Assembly: GCF_963855985.1 (NCBI RefSeq)
Contig: NC_087106.1
Coordinates: 2,587,001 to 2,651,000, forward strand
Direction of reading: 5' to 3'
DNA: 64,000 nucleotides
Origin: Ostrinia nubilalis
Lineage: Eukaryota > Arthropoda > Insecta > Lepidoptera > Crambidae
Shown here: in pieces, positions 12,301-21,298 of the stretch
Numbering within the stretch: the first letter of the stretch is position 1
Layout: every line of letters starts with the position of its first letter
The notes under the pieces: model-generated
What the model saw: only the letters and a program-made list of their open reading frames with translations
What the model was told of the DNA's origin: nothing
Database searches by the model: none
Made by a program: the position numbers and the translations under genes

Positions 12301-15300
12301 TTGTTATGGCAGCGCTGCCTTGGGGCATAGTACCGATCAGGGTGTGTTCTGGGTCGGCTTCGACGACGTAATGAAGCGAGTATCTTACTACTAGTGACAT
12401 AAGGCGTATAGTCAAGTGAGTGCTTTAATTATAGTGTAGTAAGGTGTGTTTTACAATGGCACATAATAAGTAATAGTACAGGTACAGAAGGATTACTCCG
12501 CAAGACGATTTAAATAAATGCGAGTCTTGCTACAACGCGATACAGTGGAATTCAGCTCGCACAGCACTACGTACCTACAATTTTATTCACCTACAAGTTT
12601 TGTCTCTTTCTATCGCGTGCCTCTGAACTCTTCTTACGCTGTTAGGGTTGCACTGTCTAGTAGTGTCTAGTAAAAAAATAATTAATATACTTATTTGTAA
12701 TGAGGTACGTATGTAGGTAAGTACGCATTCATTATGGAAAACCTTGGGAGAGGCTTTTGTCCAGCAGTGGACGTCATTAATTTGCTGAAACGAACGAACG
12801 CATTCTGAGCAGTAGTCATGGTAGGTTAGGTTCCTATACTATCCTAAGAATTATTGATTACCTACATGGCCAACATACCTTTCAGCATCTTTAGGAAGCG
12901 AAAAAAGAGATAAATCTGGTAGATTTCTTTTCGAATTTAAACACCCGAACGCCGCACAATAATATTTCTTTCTCTTTATGTCCATTTTGTAATAATACTT
13001 CGATCATAGAACTAGGTACTACAACGCACGCCAGCGTCCTGACGGGCGCGCGCGTGACACTCGGCTGATATAATACCCGCCGGCGGGGCGCTTCGCTGTA
13101 GGTAATTATCGGATGTACCGCGCGGAGTGAGCCAGGCCTGACAATGGCAACGTATCAAGAAAGAGATGCGACGCGCAGTGCACGCGCATACTGCTAGCGC
13201 GCACGCGGATCGAGACCAAGGCGTGTTCTGGATCAGCTTCGATGACGTGCTGAAGTGAGTGTCTTATTGATAGGGCAATAAAGTGTATTTTACAATGACA
13301 AAACGTGGAAGAAGACTTGCGGCGCGTTGTGCACGCGCAAAGGGACGAAGAAGTGTTCTAGATCGACTTCAATGTCGTGTTCAAGTGAGTGCCTTACTGC
13401 TGTGTTAATAGAGCGTATATTGCAATAGCTGCCCTGTCTGATGGGGCTATAATTCACCTTAGTGCAGACAATTACTCTTCAAAACGTCACTGTAAATATC
13501 TCATCTCTTTTCCAGGTACTTCGACTGCATAGACATCTGCAAGGTGCGAGTGGGATGGCACGAGGTGCGTCTCGCCGGGATCCTACCTCCGATGTCGTCT
13601 ACCCGCCACCTGACATGTCTGCTCCTCACTGCCACTCAGCCAACGGAGGTCGACTTCACGCTGTTCCAAGAGGGACAGAGGTTAGTCGTCTTCGTTTCAG
13701 CCAAATGACGTCCACTGACAAAGGCCTCCTACAAACATTTCCACAACGATTGGTCCTGTGCTGCCAGCATCCAGGTAAAGAAAGAAAGAAACATTTATTA
13801 CGATGAACATCACTTAGTTAAGGACAAAGGTATACGGAAAAAAGACAGAAATATCACATAAATACATATTACAAGGAAATAAAAAGTGAACTGAGCAGTG
13901 CTACCCTGTTGCAACAGCAATGCCTTTCCTGGCATGATCCTTCCTGGGTGAGGTACTTCCCGCGACCTTCACCTTTTCGGTATACCTATGTGGGAGGCCT
14001 GCATACACTACGTCTATCGGCCCGTGGTCGGAACTCGAGAACTTTTCTGCCCAGACGGCCATCAGCTCTACGAGCTATATGCTCCGCCGACTGACGGACT
14101 GACTGACTGACTGATCTATCAACGCACAGCCCAAACCACTGGACGGATCGGGCTAAAATTTGGCATGCACGTAGATGTTATGACGTAGGCATCCGCTAAG
14201 AAAGGATTTTATGAAATTCCACCCCTAAGGGGGGATCCACGCGTACGAAGTCGCAGGCGGCCGCTAGTTACATAATATAGCCAATGGAGTGTGACCGGGA
14301 TCTTGCCACCGATGTTGACTGTTGTCTACGTGGCACTTAACGTGTCTGCTTCTCACTGCCACTCAGCCAACGGAGGTTGACTTCACGCTGTTTCAGGAGG
14401 GACAGAGGTGAGTTTATGGCCATGTGTTATGGCCAGTGTGGGGAGTCCTGGCCATAACCTCTTTTTGTGTCTGGTAAATAAAAGAGGATCGTACAGTCAG
14501 CGTCAAATAGTTCATGACACCCAAAGTAGCCAAAAAGTTCGCAACACGTCTTTCAACTTAAAGTGTGTTCGCAATGTCAATAACTTTTTGTCACTTTGGA
14601 TGTCACGAACTATTTGACGCTGATTGTACTGCAAGTGACCTGACGATGATGCTTATGACACTACATCCTGCCTGCCTCTATTATGATTTACCTGTCTATA
14701 ATGCTGTAAACTTTTTTTTTGCAGGAATTCGGCAAAAAGTCAGCGATCTCAGCTAGACTTGTGCGTAGTAGTATTCAGAACTAAATCTGGTCCAAATGCA
14801 CAAGTTGGGAAATTGGTCGCCCACAGTAAAAGACAGGTAACTTATTATCATAATATTTCATCATAAGCTATTAATAATTTACCTATGTACTGGTGTCCCA
14901 GAAATTATAGATACATCAACAATCACTATCGACAATCGGTAACAATCGATATCGATCTCTAATTTGCTTTCATATTTGTAAATGTTTCGAGGTTTTCAAG
15001 ATTTTTTCACAACATTGGTTTTGGGACAACCTGTATTTTTTTCCAATTAATGTAAATGATTCTTTCCCTCATGTTTATTTCCCGTATTTATGCTGCATTC
15101 GCTCGTGTCTCGTGAAAATACCCGAGTCATAAATGAATGCTTGAGCCAAGATTTTACGCAGACTAATCTATACTTTATTGTTATTGTTATACGAACCAAT
15201 TTCGTCAATTCATCAACCCCAATACTGTTTCAGGTCCGCGGCTTCGTCGGCTGCCACAAAATGCTCGAAAAAGGATTCTATCTAGTCGTCTGCCTTGCCT

Positions 15301-16644
15301 TCAATCATTGGCACACTGGTCTCGAGTTGGCGCCAAAATCTGTGTGGCCTGGCCACGTGTTGGCCGCACATTCGTCCAAACCATTGGCGGTGGAGCGGCC
15401 ATCTTTGCACCCGCATATACTGGCAGATGCGATTATAGGTTTGACGCTGGCAAGGGGTCAGAGGCATGAAGGTCGGCAGGGGATGACGGCGTATTATCTC
15501 ACCAAGGTCAGTATTTTTTAGTGATTGTGGTATCTTATGGAGTTTTAATTGGTGCTGTTTTGCAAAAAACATTTATAGTATGTGTGTGTATATCAAGCCA
15601 CAACGGGAACAATTGATTTATCCACTGCGCTCTAAATTTTACATAACAAGTCAGTTCTTCAATACATGTCATTAAGGCTGATTTGCAGCACCTTACTTTA
15701 ACAGTAATTATAACCATAACCGTGATTTTTGTATGGAGTTTGACAGACTTTTGAAGTTTGTTATAGTTAAAATAAGGTATAATACAACCCAACCATATTG
15801 TGCTTTTTTACTTAGAAAACTGCATCTTTTCTTACTAATCAGACATACAGACAAAGGGTTCTCTTTTATAACATTACTGCACCCTAAATTTAACCATTAA
15901 TTTTATATTTACAGGGCTGGGCAGGTCTAGTAGTCATGGTGGAGAACAGACACACAGACAAGTGGATTCACGTGAAGTGCGACTGCCAAGAGAGCTACAA
16001 CGTGGTATCCACGCGGGGTGAACTGAAAACCATAGACTCTGTACCGCCATTACATAGGTAAGTGGTCTCAACTACGTGCGGTCCATATTTGTAGTTAATT
16101 ATCATTATCTACCTAAACTGGTTTAAAATGTGCCGCGTCTAATTATATTATTTCATAAAATGTAACTTAATATTAATCTTAATTAATGAAATATGAAGTG
16201 TTTGAAATATTCTGCAATATGGCATCAGTGTGCTTACCATGAGATAACCTTAGGTGTGCTCGCTAGCAAGTACGTTAAAAAATCTATGAAGATTTTATTT
16301 CTTGAAAGTAGCTGCGAGAGGCGCTGCACAATTTGTCATACATTTAATGTAATTTTTTTACGCAGTCGCTAGTGATCACACCTAACGTTAACTCATGGTA
16401 AGCACACAGTCAGTCATTACACTTGGTGTAAACAAAATTTATCTTTTATTTCAGACAGGTGATAATAGTGCTCACCCAGCTCGAAGGCAGCGGCGGTTTC
16501 TCCATAGCCCACCGCTTAACGCATCGCCTCGCCGCCGGGGCCCGCTTGCAAGACTGGGCCCCACATGCAGACGACGAGCCCCGCCACAGACCGCCCCTGG
16601 CCCGGCGTCTATACGGCCTCCACGCCCCCCGACTTATCACTTAA
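3165..16644 (+). CDS. sol: Calpain-15 / small optic lobes (sol) orthologue, last nine coding exons (5' end outside window)
   Basis: Calpain-family cysteine protease. Coding exons: 3165-3364, 4676-4772, 5827-6011, 9137-9396, 13516-13680, 14725-14836, 15234-15506, 15915-16057, 16455-16644 (stop TAA). All junctions are AG/GT and phases agree throughout, giving about 540 residues. The catalytic Cys lies in [10 protein letters not shown] (exon 1 here), His in [11 protein letters not shown] and Asn in RLRNPWG (exon 4 here). The part after the protease core (exons 5-9) matches the SOH domain that defines the calpain-15/SOL branch, with [35 protein letters not shown] and [10 protein letters not shown]. 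The first exon here starts in phase 1, so upstream exons (zinc fingers and the start of the protease core) must exist; the preceding exon is represented at 165-2703 only by 5'-truncated copies. All three catalytic residues are present, so the enzyme should be active. Odd: introns carry tandem copies of exon 3' halves. Role of the family, from Drosophila and vertebrate work: neural/eye development. Very confident in family, confident in exons. Confidence 0.93.
3245..4250 (+). repeat. 170-bp tandem array of sol Cys-exon 3' half plus intron start (six units)
   Basis: The motif GAACCGAGCGTAGGCGCG recurs at 3251, 3421, 3591, 3760, 3930 and 4099, a period of 169-170. The first unit is inside the native exon. 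Each later unit holds the last ~115 bases of the exon, a donor CAG/gtgggt and about 50 bases of intron ending in ttttacaag. Units are nearly identical, so the expansion is recent or homogenised. If the AG of ttttacaag or of the following caag/ctag were used as an acceptor, the frame would meet a TAG or TGA within about 7 codons, so inclusion would truncate the protein. Confidence 0.95.
4314..4430. mobile_element. Short inverted-repeat element in sol intron
   Basis: Imperfect terminal inverted repeats (gcttcaaccacatcaacgcg at the left, a divergent complement with ggttggttgaagc at the right) enclose a second inversion around gccaatgatag/ctgtcattggcc. Loosely resembles the ends of the 20424-21298 element, which also has a CCAACGCGTGCAG-type motif. 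Class uncertain. Confidence 0.45.
4676..4772 (+). CDS. sol: sol exon, protease core
   Basis: Acceptor atattgcag, donor AAG/gtaggt; phase 0 in, phase 1 out. Encodes [20 protein letters not shown] and [12 protein letters not shown], the W-PLIEKA-AK--G-Y block typical of calpains. Unlike its neighbours, no extra copies were seen. Confidence 0.93.
4828..5430 (-). mobile_element. Non-autonomous Helitron-like element (family A), minus strand
   Basis: Begins on this strand with actagcggccgcccgcg, the complement of the 3' end CGGGCGGCCGCTAGT shared with copies at 14094, 29345, 32555 and 37130. The far end has the bgacctctctacagat-type start. It carries two internal copies of a block with tttaagtttactaagatacc and a cagacagacagac run. 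A 3' CTAG-T next to a GC hairpin is a Helitron hallmark. Confidence 0.65.
5528..5692. mobile_element. MITE-like inverted repeat in sol intron
   Basis: Left end ggccgctttcacatttaggcg pairs imperfectly with right end cgccctaatgtgaaagcgctc over about 20 bases. Inside, gcgcgacag and ctgtcgcgc are also inverted. Family not recognised. Confidence 0.55.
5827..6011 (+). CDS. sol: sol exon with Gly-rich insert, protease core
   Basis: Acceptor ttctcttctccag, donor AAG/gtaggt; phase 1 in, phase 0 out. Encodes [15 protein letters not shown], a Gly-rich loop (about 10 Gly in 14 residues), then [18 protein letters not shown] and [10 protein letters not shown]. The Gly-rich loop is longer here than in the intronic copies at 7444 and 8578, where only AEGAP-like residues intervene, so this loop is variable even within the locus. 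Confidence 0.93.
6203..6230. mobile_element. Solo end of a family H MITE
   Basis: attctacgtgctcacggacc aggcttta, fused to the non-LTR fragment; same fusion at 7841-7868. Confidence 0.75.
6231..6465 (-). mobile_element. Non-LTR retrotransposon C-terminal fragment, minus strand
   Basis: The minus strand encodes [20 protein letters not shown] followed by a [17 protein letters not shown] block and [14 protein letters not shown]. This is the conserved C-terminal tail seen after the reverse transcriptase in RTE-like elements. It directly follows a MITE end (attctacgtgctcacggacc), and the whole block is duplicated at 7866-8105. Confidence 0.75.
7229..7424. mobile_element. Divergent hairpin MITE (family H) inside the Gly-exon array
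   Basis: Contains the shared core tgaccccaagctaccc..ttatcgctcgcgcgtaatta and its complement, arranged as one long hairpin. Outer ends differ from the other family H copies (ggtcgtcgagcagatag against ctgctcgacgaacgg). Confidence 0.75.
7444..7596 (+). pseudogene. Longest open copy of sol Gly-exon
   Basis: Encodes [20 protein letters not shown] onward to [10 protein letters not shown] with donor AAG/gtaggt, nearly the whole native exon (5827-6011) minus its first codons. A gcagctagg-like AG precedes it, but the upstream sequence is a degraded MITE with no polypyrimidine tract, so I infer it is not normally spliced in. It is the best candidate for an alternative exon if any copy is used. Confidence 0.6.
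7866..8105 (-). mobile_element. Second copy of the non-LTR C-terminal fragment
   Basis: Near-identical to 6231-6465, with the same MITE end beside it and the same upstream tcctatattggtagaaaaag sequence, so it was copied with the exon unit rather than inserted independently. Confidence 0.75.
8740..9136 (+). other. sol intron, no gene seen
   Basis: Remains of a Gly-exon copy fade out by about 8800. The rest is AT-rich intron with a normal ttttatctccag acceptor at its end. Confidence 0.6.
9137..9396 (+). CDS. sol: sol exon with catalytic His and Asn
   Basis: Acceptor tttttatctccag, donor CTCAA/gtgagt; phase 0 in, phase 2 out. Encodes [20 protein letters not shown] (catalytic His), then [17 protein letters not shown] (catalytic Asn), [11 protein letters not shown] and [13 protein letters not shown]. 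Very GC-rich compared with the introns. Confidence 0.94.
10451..10664. mobile_element. Hairpin MITE, family H, in the His/Asn-exon array
   Basis: Full-length with both ends taaagcctggtccgtgagca / tgctcacggaccaggcttta. Confidence 0.9.
10776..10938. mobile_element. Hairpin MITE, family H, left-truncated
   Basis: Starts inside the left arm at catccttatcgctcgcgcg; right end complete. Confidence 0.85.
11606..11822. mobile_element. Hairpin MITE, family H, in the His/Asn-exon array
   Basis: Full-length; both sides have the same neighbours as the truncated copy at 10776 (gcgccttactacta and gtgtaaataaagcgtata), so the two are copies of one insertion. Confidence 0.9.
12738..12806 (+). mobile_element. 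RTE-like retrotransposon 3' tail
   Basis: Contains ggaaaaccttgggagaggc, ttgtccagcagtggacgtca and ends in gctgaaacgaacgaacg, the tail of the GAAC-ending subfamily seen at 60055. The surrounding 12470-13130 is otherwise unrecognised sequence interrupting the array. Confidence 0.75.
13516..13680 (+). CDS. sol: sol exon, start of post-protease region
   Basis: Acceptor tctcttttccag, donor CAGAG/gttagt; phase 2 in and out. Encodes [21 protein letters not shown] through [19 protein letters not shown], matching the end of the calpain core and the start of the C-terminal half in calpain-15. Confidence 0.93.
13688..13785 (-). mobile_element. RTE-like tail fragment, minus strand
   Basis: Reads tttcagccaaatgacgtcc and aaaggcctcc, the complement of the GGACGTCATTTGGCTGAAA tail. 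Confidence 0.7.
13955..14095 (-). mobile_element. RTE-like C-terminal fragment, minus strand
   Basis: Complement of the conserved block that encodes GRWG-KVLEWRPR-GRR; here as cggcccgtggtcggaactcg and tctgcccagacggccatc. Same element as 52608 and 34050. Confidence 0.7.
14094..14268 (+). mobile_element. Helitron-like element, family A, 5'-truncated
   Basis: Ends in gtacgaagtcgcaggcggcc followed by gCTAGT. Contains ccaaaccactggacggatcg and ggcatgcacgtagatgtta, shared with 37130. An exon fragment of sol begins only about 20 bases after its end. Confidence 0.65.
14288..14407 (+). pseudogene. Partial copy of the preceding sol exon (3' two thirds) with donor
   Basis: Repeats the native exon 13516-13680 from ccgggatc to CAGAG, followed by gtgagt instead of gttagt. 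A few substitutions and a small insertion are present. It directly follows a Helitron-like end. Confidence 0.85.
14492..14629. mobile_element. Hairpin MITE flanked by TA
   Basis: Left arm acagtcagcgtcaaatagtt and a downstream cacccaaagtagccaaaaag block pair with the complementary right arm ending aactatttgacgctgattgt; TA at both ends. A related partial copy lies at 55774-55888. Confidence 0.8.
14725..14836 (+). CDS. sol: sol exon, SOH region
   Basis: Acceptor ttttttttgcag, donor CAG/gtaact; phase 2 in, phase 0 out. Encodes [20 protein letters not shown] and [11 protein letters not shown], as in calpain-15 (LDLC--VFR and LVAHSKR). Confidence 0.92.
15234..15506 (+). CDS. sol: sol exon, SOH region
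   Basis: Acceptor tactgtttcag, donor AAG/gtcagt; phase 0 both ends. Encodes [29 protein letters not shown], a short variable loop, [17 protein letters not shown] and [20 protein letters not shown] ending in YYLTK. Strong match in order and spacing to the calpain-15 C-terminal half. Confidence 0.93.
15915..16057 (+). CDS. sol: sol exon, SOH region
   Basis: Acceptor tttatatttacag, donor CATAG/gtaagt; phase 0 in, phase 2 out. Encodes [39 protein letters not shown] and DSVPPLHR, the most conserved block of the family's C-terminal part. Confidence 0.94.
16231..16404. mobile_element. Hairpin MITE in last sol intron
   Basis: Ends tgcttaccatgag and ctcatggtaagca are perfect inverted repeats. Inner motifs gtgctcgctagcaag and gtcgctagtgatcac are also inverted. 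Inner CGCTAG motifs link it loosely to the elements at 20482 and 22944. Confidence 0.75.
16455..16644 (+). CDS. sol: sol terminal exon with stop codon
   Basis: Acceptor cttttatttcag, phase 2 in, stop TAA at 16642-16644. Encodes [36 protein letters not shown], an acidic/basic variable stretch and the end [11 protein letters not shown]. Family members end in the same GLHGPR-like motif, so the stop is native. Confidence 0.94.
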
Positions 16645-17144
16645 GAGGTAAGACCTTAGTCACACGTATTAAAAGACATGGGATTTGAAAGAATTGTTGT
16701 GATTGTTATTGATATTTTTTGTCATGTTGATAACGTGTAATGTCATCCGTGTGTATCTGAAAATATGATGATGTCGTCTATATAGCAAAACACAAACTTG
16801 TGAAAAAATGTTAAAAGTAAATCGCCTAATTAAATCGAAAAGGTTTTGGATCGCTGAACTAATCAAAGTGCAGACGTCAACACAATAAAAATGCTTTGAA
16901 AGCAAAAACTTATTGAAATATTGAACTAAATTTAACTCATTGGTATTTGATAGAATGCTTAAGCGAAATCCAGGCAATTGGAATTAAGAACACGCTCGAT
17001 TTAACGAAAAGAAGAAGATTCAAAAATCACAGGCCTGTTGAAGTATTAGATTTTGGAAAACTTATTTGTAATGGGCATGCATATTTAGATGGAACTTTCA
17101 AATGTTTATAAATGTGCTTGGAAATGCTAAATACACTTAATACA
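16645..17144 (+). other. sol 3' flank / probable 3' UTR
   Basis: AT-rich sequence after the stop codon. No further exon recognised. I cannot place a polyadenylation site with confidence. Confidence 0.5.
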
Positions 17145-17466
17145 AATAGGGATGTTTCCTGGGTCAAAAAGCAAGAGTTTTAATTAGTCCGTCAGTTAAC
17201 TTATCAAAAAATACTCTACACGTATTTTTCACTTTTTCAAACTAATGAAAATTTAAAGAGATAAAGCGCGCCAAAGTTTATAAGAAGAGGCCCGTGACGT
17301 CAATGCTTGCATAAAAGTGCCGCACGTTGTGACGTCGTGCGGAACTTCAACGCACCACAACTATGTAATTATTTGTTATATTGACAAATAAAAATATATG
17401 TGTCCAATATTTTTTTATATTAAACATGACGGACTAAAAAAATTTTTTTTAGGAAACTAGCCTATT
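17145..17466. mobile_element. ~320-bp inverted-repeat element, copy 1
   Basis: Almost identical to 42128-42451. Left end aatagggatgtttcctggg pairs imperfectly with right end taggaaactagcctatt. Shared inner motifs include gttgtgacgtcgtgcg and agttttaattagtccgtcag. Two widely separated near-identical copies show recent mobility. Confidence 0.8.
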
Positions 17467-20423
17467 ATAATGGCAAAGAATAGATGCGAAAATAGAATGG
17501 ACCTGTTAACACAAAAGATTTGATATTTTGAATCTCAATTTCTGATAGTTAATAAGAATAAATTAAGTTTTTGATACAGCACAATGCGTCACTCATGTTG
17601 AATGTACAGTCTCACTCCATAACAGTGTTACATAGTATTACAGTTCTTATTGTAAGGGAAAACAGTTCAAAATGGCGTGATCATGAACGTGTGTAAGCAA
17701 TACGTTAAAGTCTAACTCGTTTTTTACTAATAATGATCTGTAGTTATTGTATGCTATGACGAAATAGATTAATCGTGCGTATTGACCTAAGTCTAGATAT
17801 TGTAGTTTGTAACAAAAACTTAGAAGACTCCATTAAAATAGTTGTTCGAGGCACTTGGCTTGCCATTAGGAATTTGAATTTTATTTTTTGCAATAAAATT
17901 CTTGATTGATCCTACCTTAATGCCTCTTATTCCATTTCAAATAGTCACTTATATTCATTGATTTGTTTATAACTTCAGGAATATAAAGTATACTTTTTTA
18001 ACTTCAAAGTTTTTGTCACATACTGTATAATATGTATTACTTATAACCGATAATATTTTTTCTACTATGCATAAAATATCAGGACATGTAGAGTGAACGG
18101 ACGACGCGATAAGTTTATTTTTTCATAATATTTTTCGTGTCGTCTGTCCAACGCCGTATTTTTGCTGTTACAAAACGCACGTTATTTTTGACAGTATAGG
18201 GTTGAAATCACGTTGCTACGATATATCATAATAATATTTTGGCATTAAAGAGATAAGTATTCATCAGAAAATGTACGTTTTTAAATACATTTTTATTTAT
18301 TTATTGTATTTATTAAAAAAAAACTTTATTTAATTATTTTTTTAAATACATCATGTCTAGATTAATCTTTTTTGACACATCTTGTTAAAAAAAGGTAGAC
18401 ATACATATTATTATCATTATTGTATAAAATGTAACTCAATTTCCGATCATAAACAATATCGTATCTAAATAGTAATCGTTGTATGTAGTTGTATTTATAA
18501 TGTACACTCGATTATAATAATGTCGGTTTTGATCTCGAAACGAGTATTATTAATAATATGGAGTTATTAGAATCACTGTATTACATTGTGTGCTTGGATT
18601 TCGTACTAAATAATTTTATTACTCAGTCTGTTCTAATTTTATTGAAAAGGTCGGTTAATTTTGTTTTAATTTATTTGACTTTAGTTTGTAATTTGACTGC
18701 ACATAATTTTTAGACTACATTTAAAATTAATATAGATGTGGCCTAAAATTACTACTAACTACGAAACCCCAGCACACAATTACGGAAAAAAAACATTCGA
18801 TAAAATTTTAAATTATTTCCATCAATAAAAATTGTAACGTCAAAAAACTGTCAATAACGGATGGTCGTAAGCATTCTGTGATTTGAAATTTGACGATTAA
18901 TGTCCAGTGATCAGACATACAATTCCAGTGCTGCCACCTGTGGCCACATACAGTACTATTTTAAATAGACGACGAGTCATTTTAATAATAAATGTAAATA
19001 TTAATAACTGCTTAATAGAGTAGGCTTCATAGACGGGTTATATTGAAACGCTATTATTATTATTTTAAGCAAAAAAGACAAATTGATTTTATTTGTTCTT
19101 GTTGTTCAAGTTCTTGAATATAATAATATGATTATTTTATTAATTGTTTGATAGGAAATAGGCATGTTGGCACCAATAATTTATTTGCACACTTGTCAAA
19201 ATCATAATGTATTTTTTTATTCATACATACAGCTGAGTACACACTCAAGCAAGAGGCCATGTATTAGGTACTTTTAAAAGTCAACATACTAAAGTATTTA
19301 CTTACGGCTACTTAATTTAAATTTTGGATAAATACATATTTATTTTATTGGTGCCAATCGTCTCTATTATCAGTAAGGCCGGTTTCGATACAATATTTTT
19401 CTTGAAGTATTGATCCACTTTTAGTTTGACATTTGACAGAAGCTGACCTTTTTATTGATATTCGTAAACATAATTTGCTGTCATTTAAACCTACATCAGT
19501 CATAATATACATTAATTATTTTATTTTCCGTGTAAAAATATTGTCAAAGACAGAAAAAGACAGCAAACGTTTTTTAAAATAAAATTTTAATAAAATTAAT
19601 ACTCATTGTTAATTTGGATAGTTATTTTAAAGGATAATTTTAATATATTTAAATTGAGCGTTCGGAGGGTAGGCATAAATAAACTAATAAGAGCGTGGTA
19701 TGGCATGCGCAGTACGTGCGACTTTAGTGCGAGAAAATTTAGGATTATATGGCAGTTCACTTCTAAATGATGGAGCTTTACAAAGCACGATCCGCTTTTC
19801 ATCCAAACACTGCCAGCTACCTTCTCATCGATCCAATCGAGAGTGCGTTCCTACAACCCGATGGAACTAACTGCGAGAGTGAATATAAGCACTTACAGGG
19901 CAGATATGCACCATCCCAGACACTTAACACCAGGTGCGATTGTGGTCAAATACCTGCCTTGTCTTGCATAAAAAAACGCGCTACTCGCTGGAATGCGACT
20001 CTTTCTCTCTCGCAATCACCTGCAAATCTCCCCGCGTTCGCTCCGTCTGTACCAAAGCGTCGTTGTGACGTCACGGCGGACAGGTGCGCAATTTACTCGA
20101 TCGAGTTGTAGAAACATTAGTCTCCATTCAACTGTCCACTGTCACAATAGTGTATGAAAAATTATTGCGCAGGTGACGGTCTCGTAAAAAAAAGAGACGC
20201 TCCAGTGAATTCGATGCAAAGTCATTGCCTACCCTCTTTATTTTTTTAGTTTAAGTTTTAACGTACTGACGACGGCATATCAAACTGAACTTCTGATCTT
20301 ATGCAACGGTAATAAGTGTCAATTTGCAATGATAATGTTTAAATTAATATGCTGTCGACTGTACTTTTAACAACAAATCTTGCCATTATTTTGCTTTACA
20401 ACGATACGTTAAAGCTAGTATAA
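17467..20423. other. AT-rich intergenic DNA, no gene seen
   Basis: No reading frame with protein-like content, no splice-bounded exon and no long repeat recognised, except a CACTTACAGGGCAGATATG retrotransposon tail motif near 19890-19980. Confidence 0.6.
19870..19980 (+). mobile_element. Non-LTR retrotransposon 3' end fragment
   Basis: Contains cacttacagggcagatatg, then aacaccaggtgcgattgtgg and caaatacctgcctt, the same 3' end as the fragment at 62405, where HLQGRYVPS precedes the stop. Confidence 0.7.
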
Positions 20424-21298
20424 GTTAAGGTTCGGCCAAACCAACGCGTGCAGCGTGAATACGCGATGGCGATCAGAGGGCTTAGTGTGAGTTTACATCA
20501 AACGTCGTTACTAGTGAGCGCGTAAAAAAATGACATTAAATGTATGACGGATTGTACAGCGCCCCTAGCGGAAACTTTCAAGAACTAAAATTTTCATATT
20601 ATATTTTTTAACGCGCTCACTAGTGAGCACGTTTGACGTTGACGTAAACTTACACTATGCTCCCTGTAAAGTCGGATTCTTTAGAAATTTCCCTATAATA
20701 TGTAAACAAATATGGCCAACTGACATTAAAACATTTATAATCTGTGCCCTAGTGAGGCGACAAAACCTCTCGTTAATCGCGAATTGAAATTATTGTAATA
20801 CTTACGTACCTATAGAAAGAATTTATAATGCTTTATAAAGCAGTGCATTAAACAATTAGTAGTACATTCAATGAAGAAAAAATACATTGTTGATTAAGAC
20901 CCTATTTAAATGCAATCAGTAATAAAAATGATTGAATAATTGAAATAAAATCGATTAAATTTACCGATTATTGTCTATGACTTACAGGTTACAACACTGA
21001 TGTGTCAGAGACAACATGGAGATAACACATAATTTTAAACTTCAAGTCAATTTGACAAGTCTCACAAATTTTCAACGTCCACATATTTTGCTAAAATAAT
21101 TTGTTTAAAGATTGATTCCAAACTTGTATAATCATAAGAATAAAGTTGGTTTCATGGGCTTGTGAAATAATGTGTATGATATTATGAACACGTAAGTGAT
21201 TATGGTGTTATTGTGTGTACAAGTGTTTGTTTACATTTGAGGAAATTTCTAAAGAATTTAGGTATAGGCTGCACGCGTTAGTTTGGTCGAACCTTTAG
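20424..21298. mobile_element. ~875-bp inverted-repeat element with a nested MITE
   Basis: Terminal repeats taaggttcggccaaaccaac (plus gcgtgcagc) at the left and gctgcacgcgttagtttgg followed by tcgaaccttta at the right. A second hairpin element (20482-20658) sits inside near the left end. Confidence 0.7.
20482..20658. mobile_element. Nested hairpin MITE (family J)
   Basis: Arms agtgtgagtttacatcaaac and gtttgacgttgacgtaaacttacact with inner actagtgagcgcg / cgcgctcactagt. Related to 22944-23110. Confidence 0.75.

Larger units (their letters stand above)
9397..13430 (+). repeat. 4-kb complex array of sol His/Asn-exon 3' copies
   Basis: At least seven well-preserved copies of the exon 3' part end at a gtgagt/gtaagt donor: about 9769-9864, 9917-10015, 10281-10440, 11175-11273, 11375-11475, 12060-12158, 13145-13254. 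The one at 10281 includes the catalytic Asn region (NPWG-like). Between them are degenerate or internally deleted copies (for example 9577-9626, 9661-9716, 10066-10131, 11062-11116, 11955-12006). Each unit carries the same intron start with gtgtcttattgatagtgtaa and a tattttacaatggcaac segment. Larger blocks also repeat: 9530-9720, 10930-11120 and 11815-12010 are alike. Three family H MITEs sit inside. Confidence 0.9.

Noticed and set aside
15282..15572. Minus-strand open frame of 96 codons
   Set aside because: Antisense shadow of a conserved sol SOH exon.
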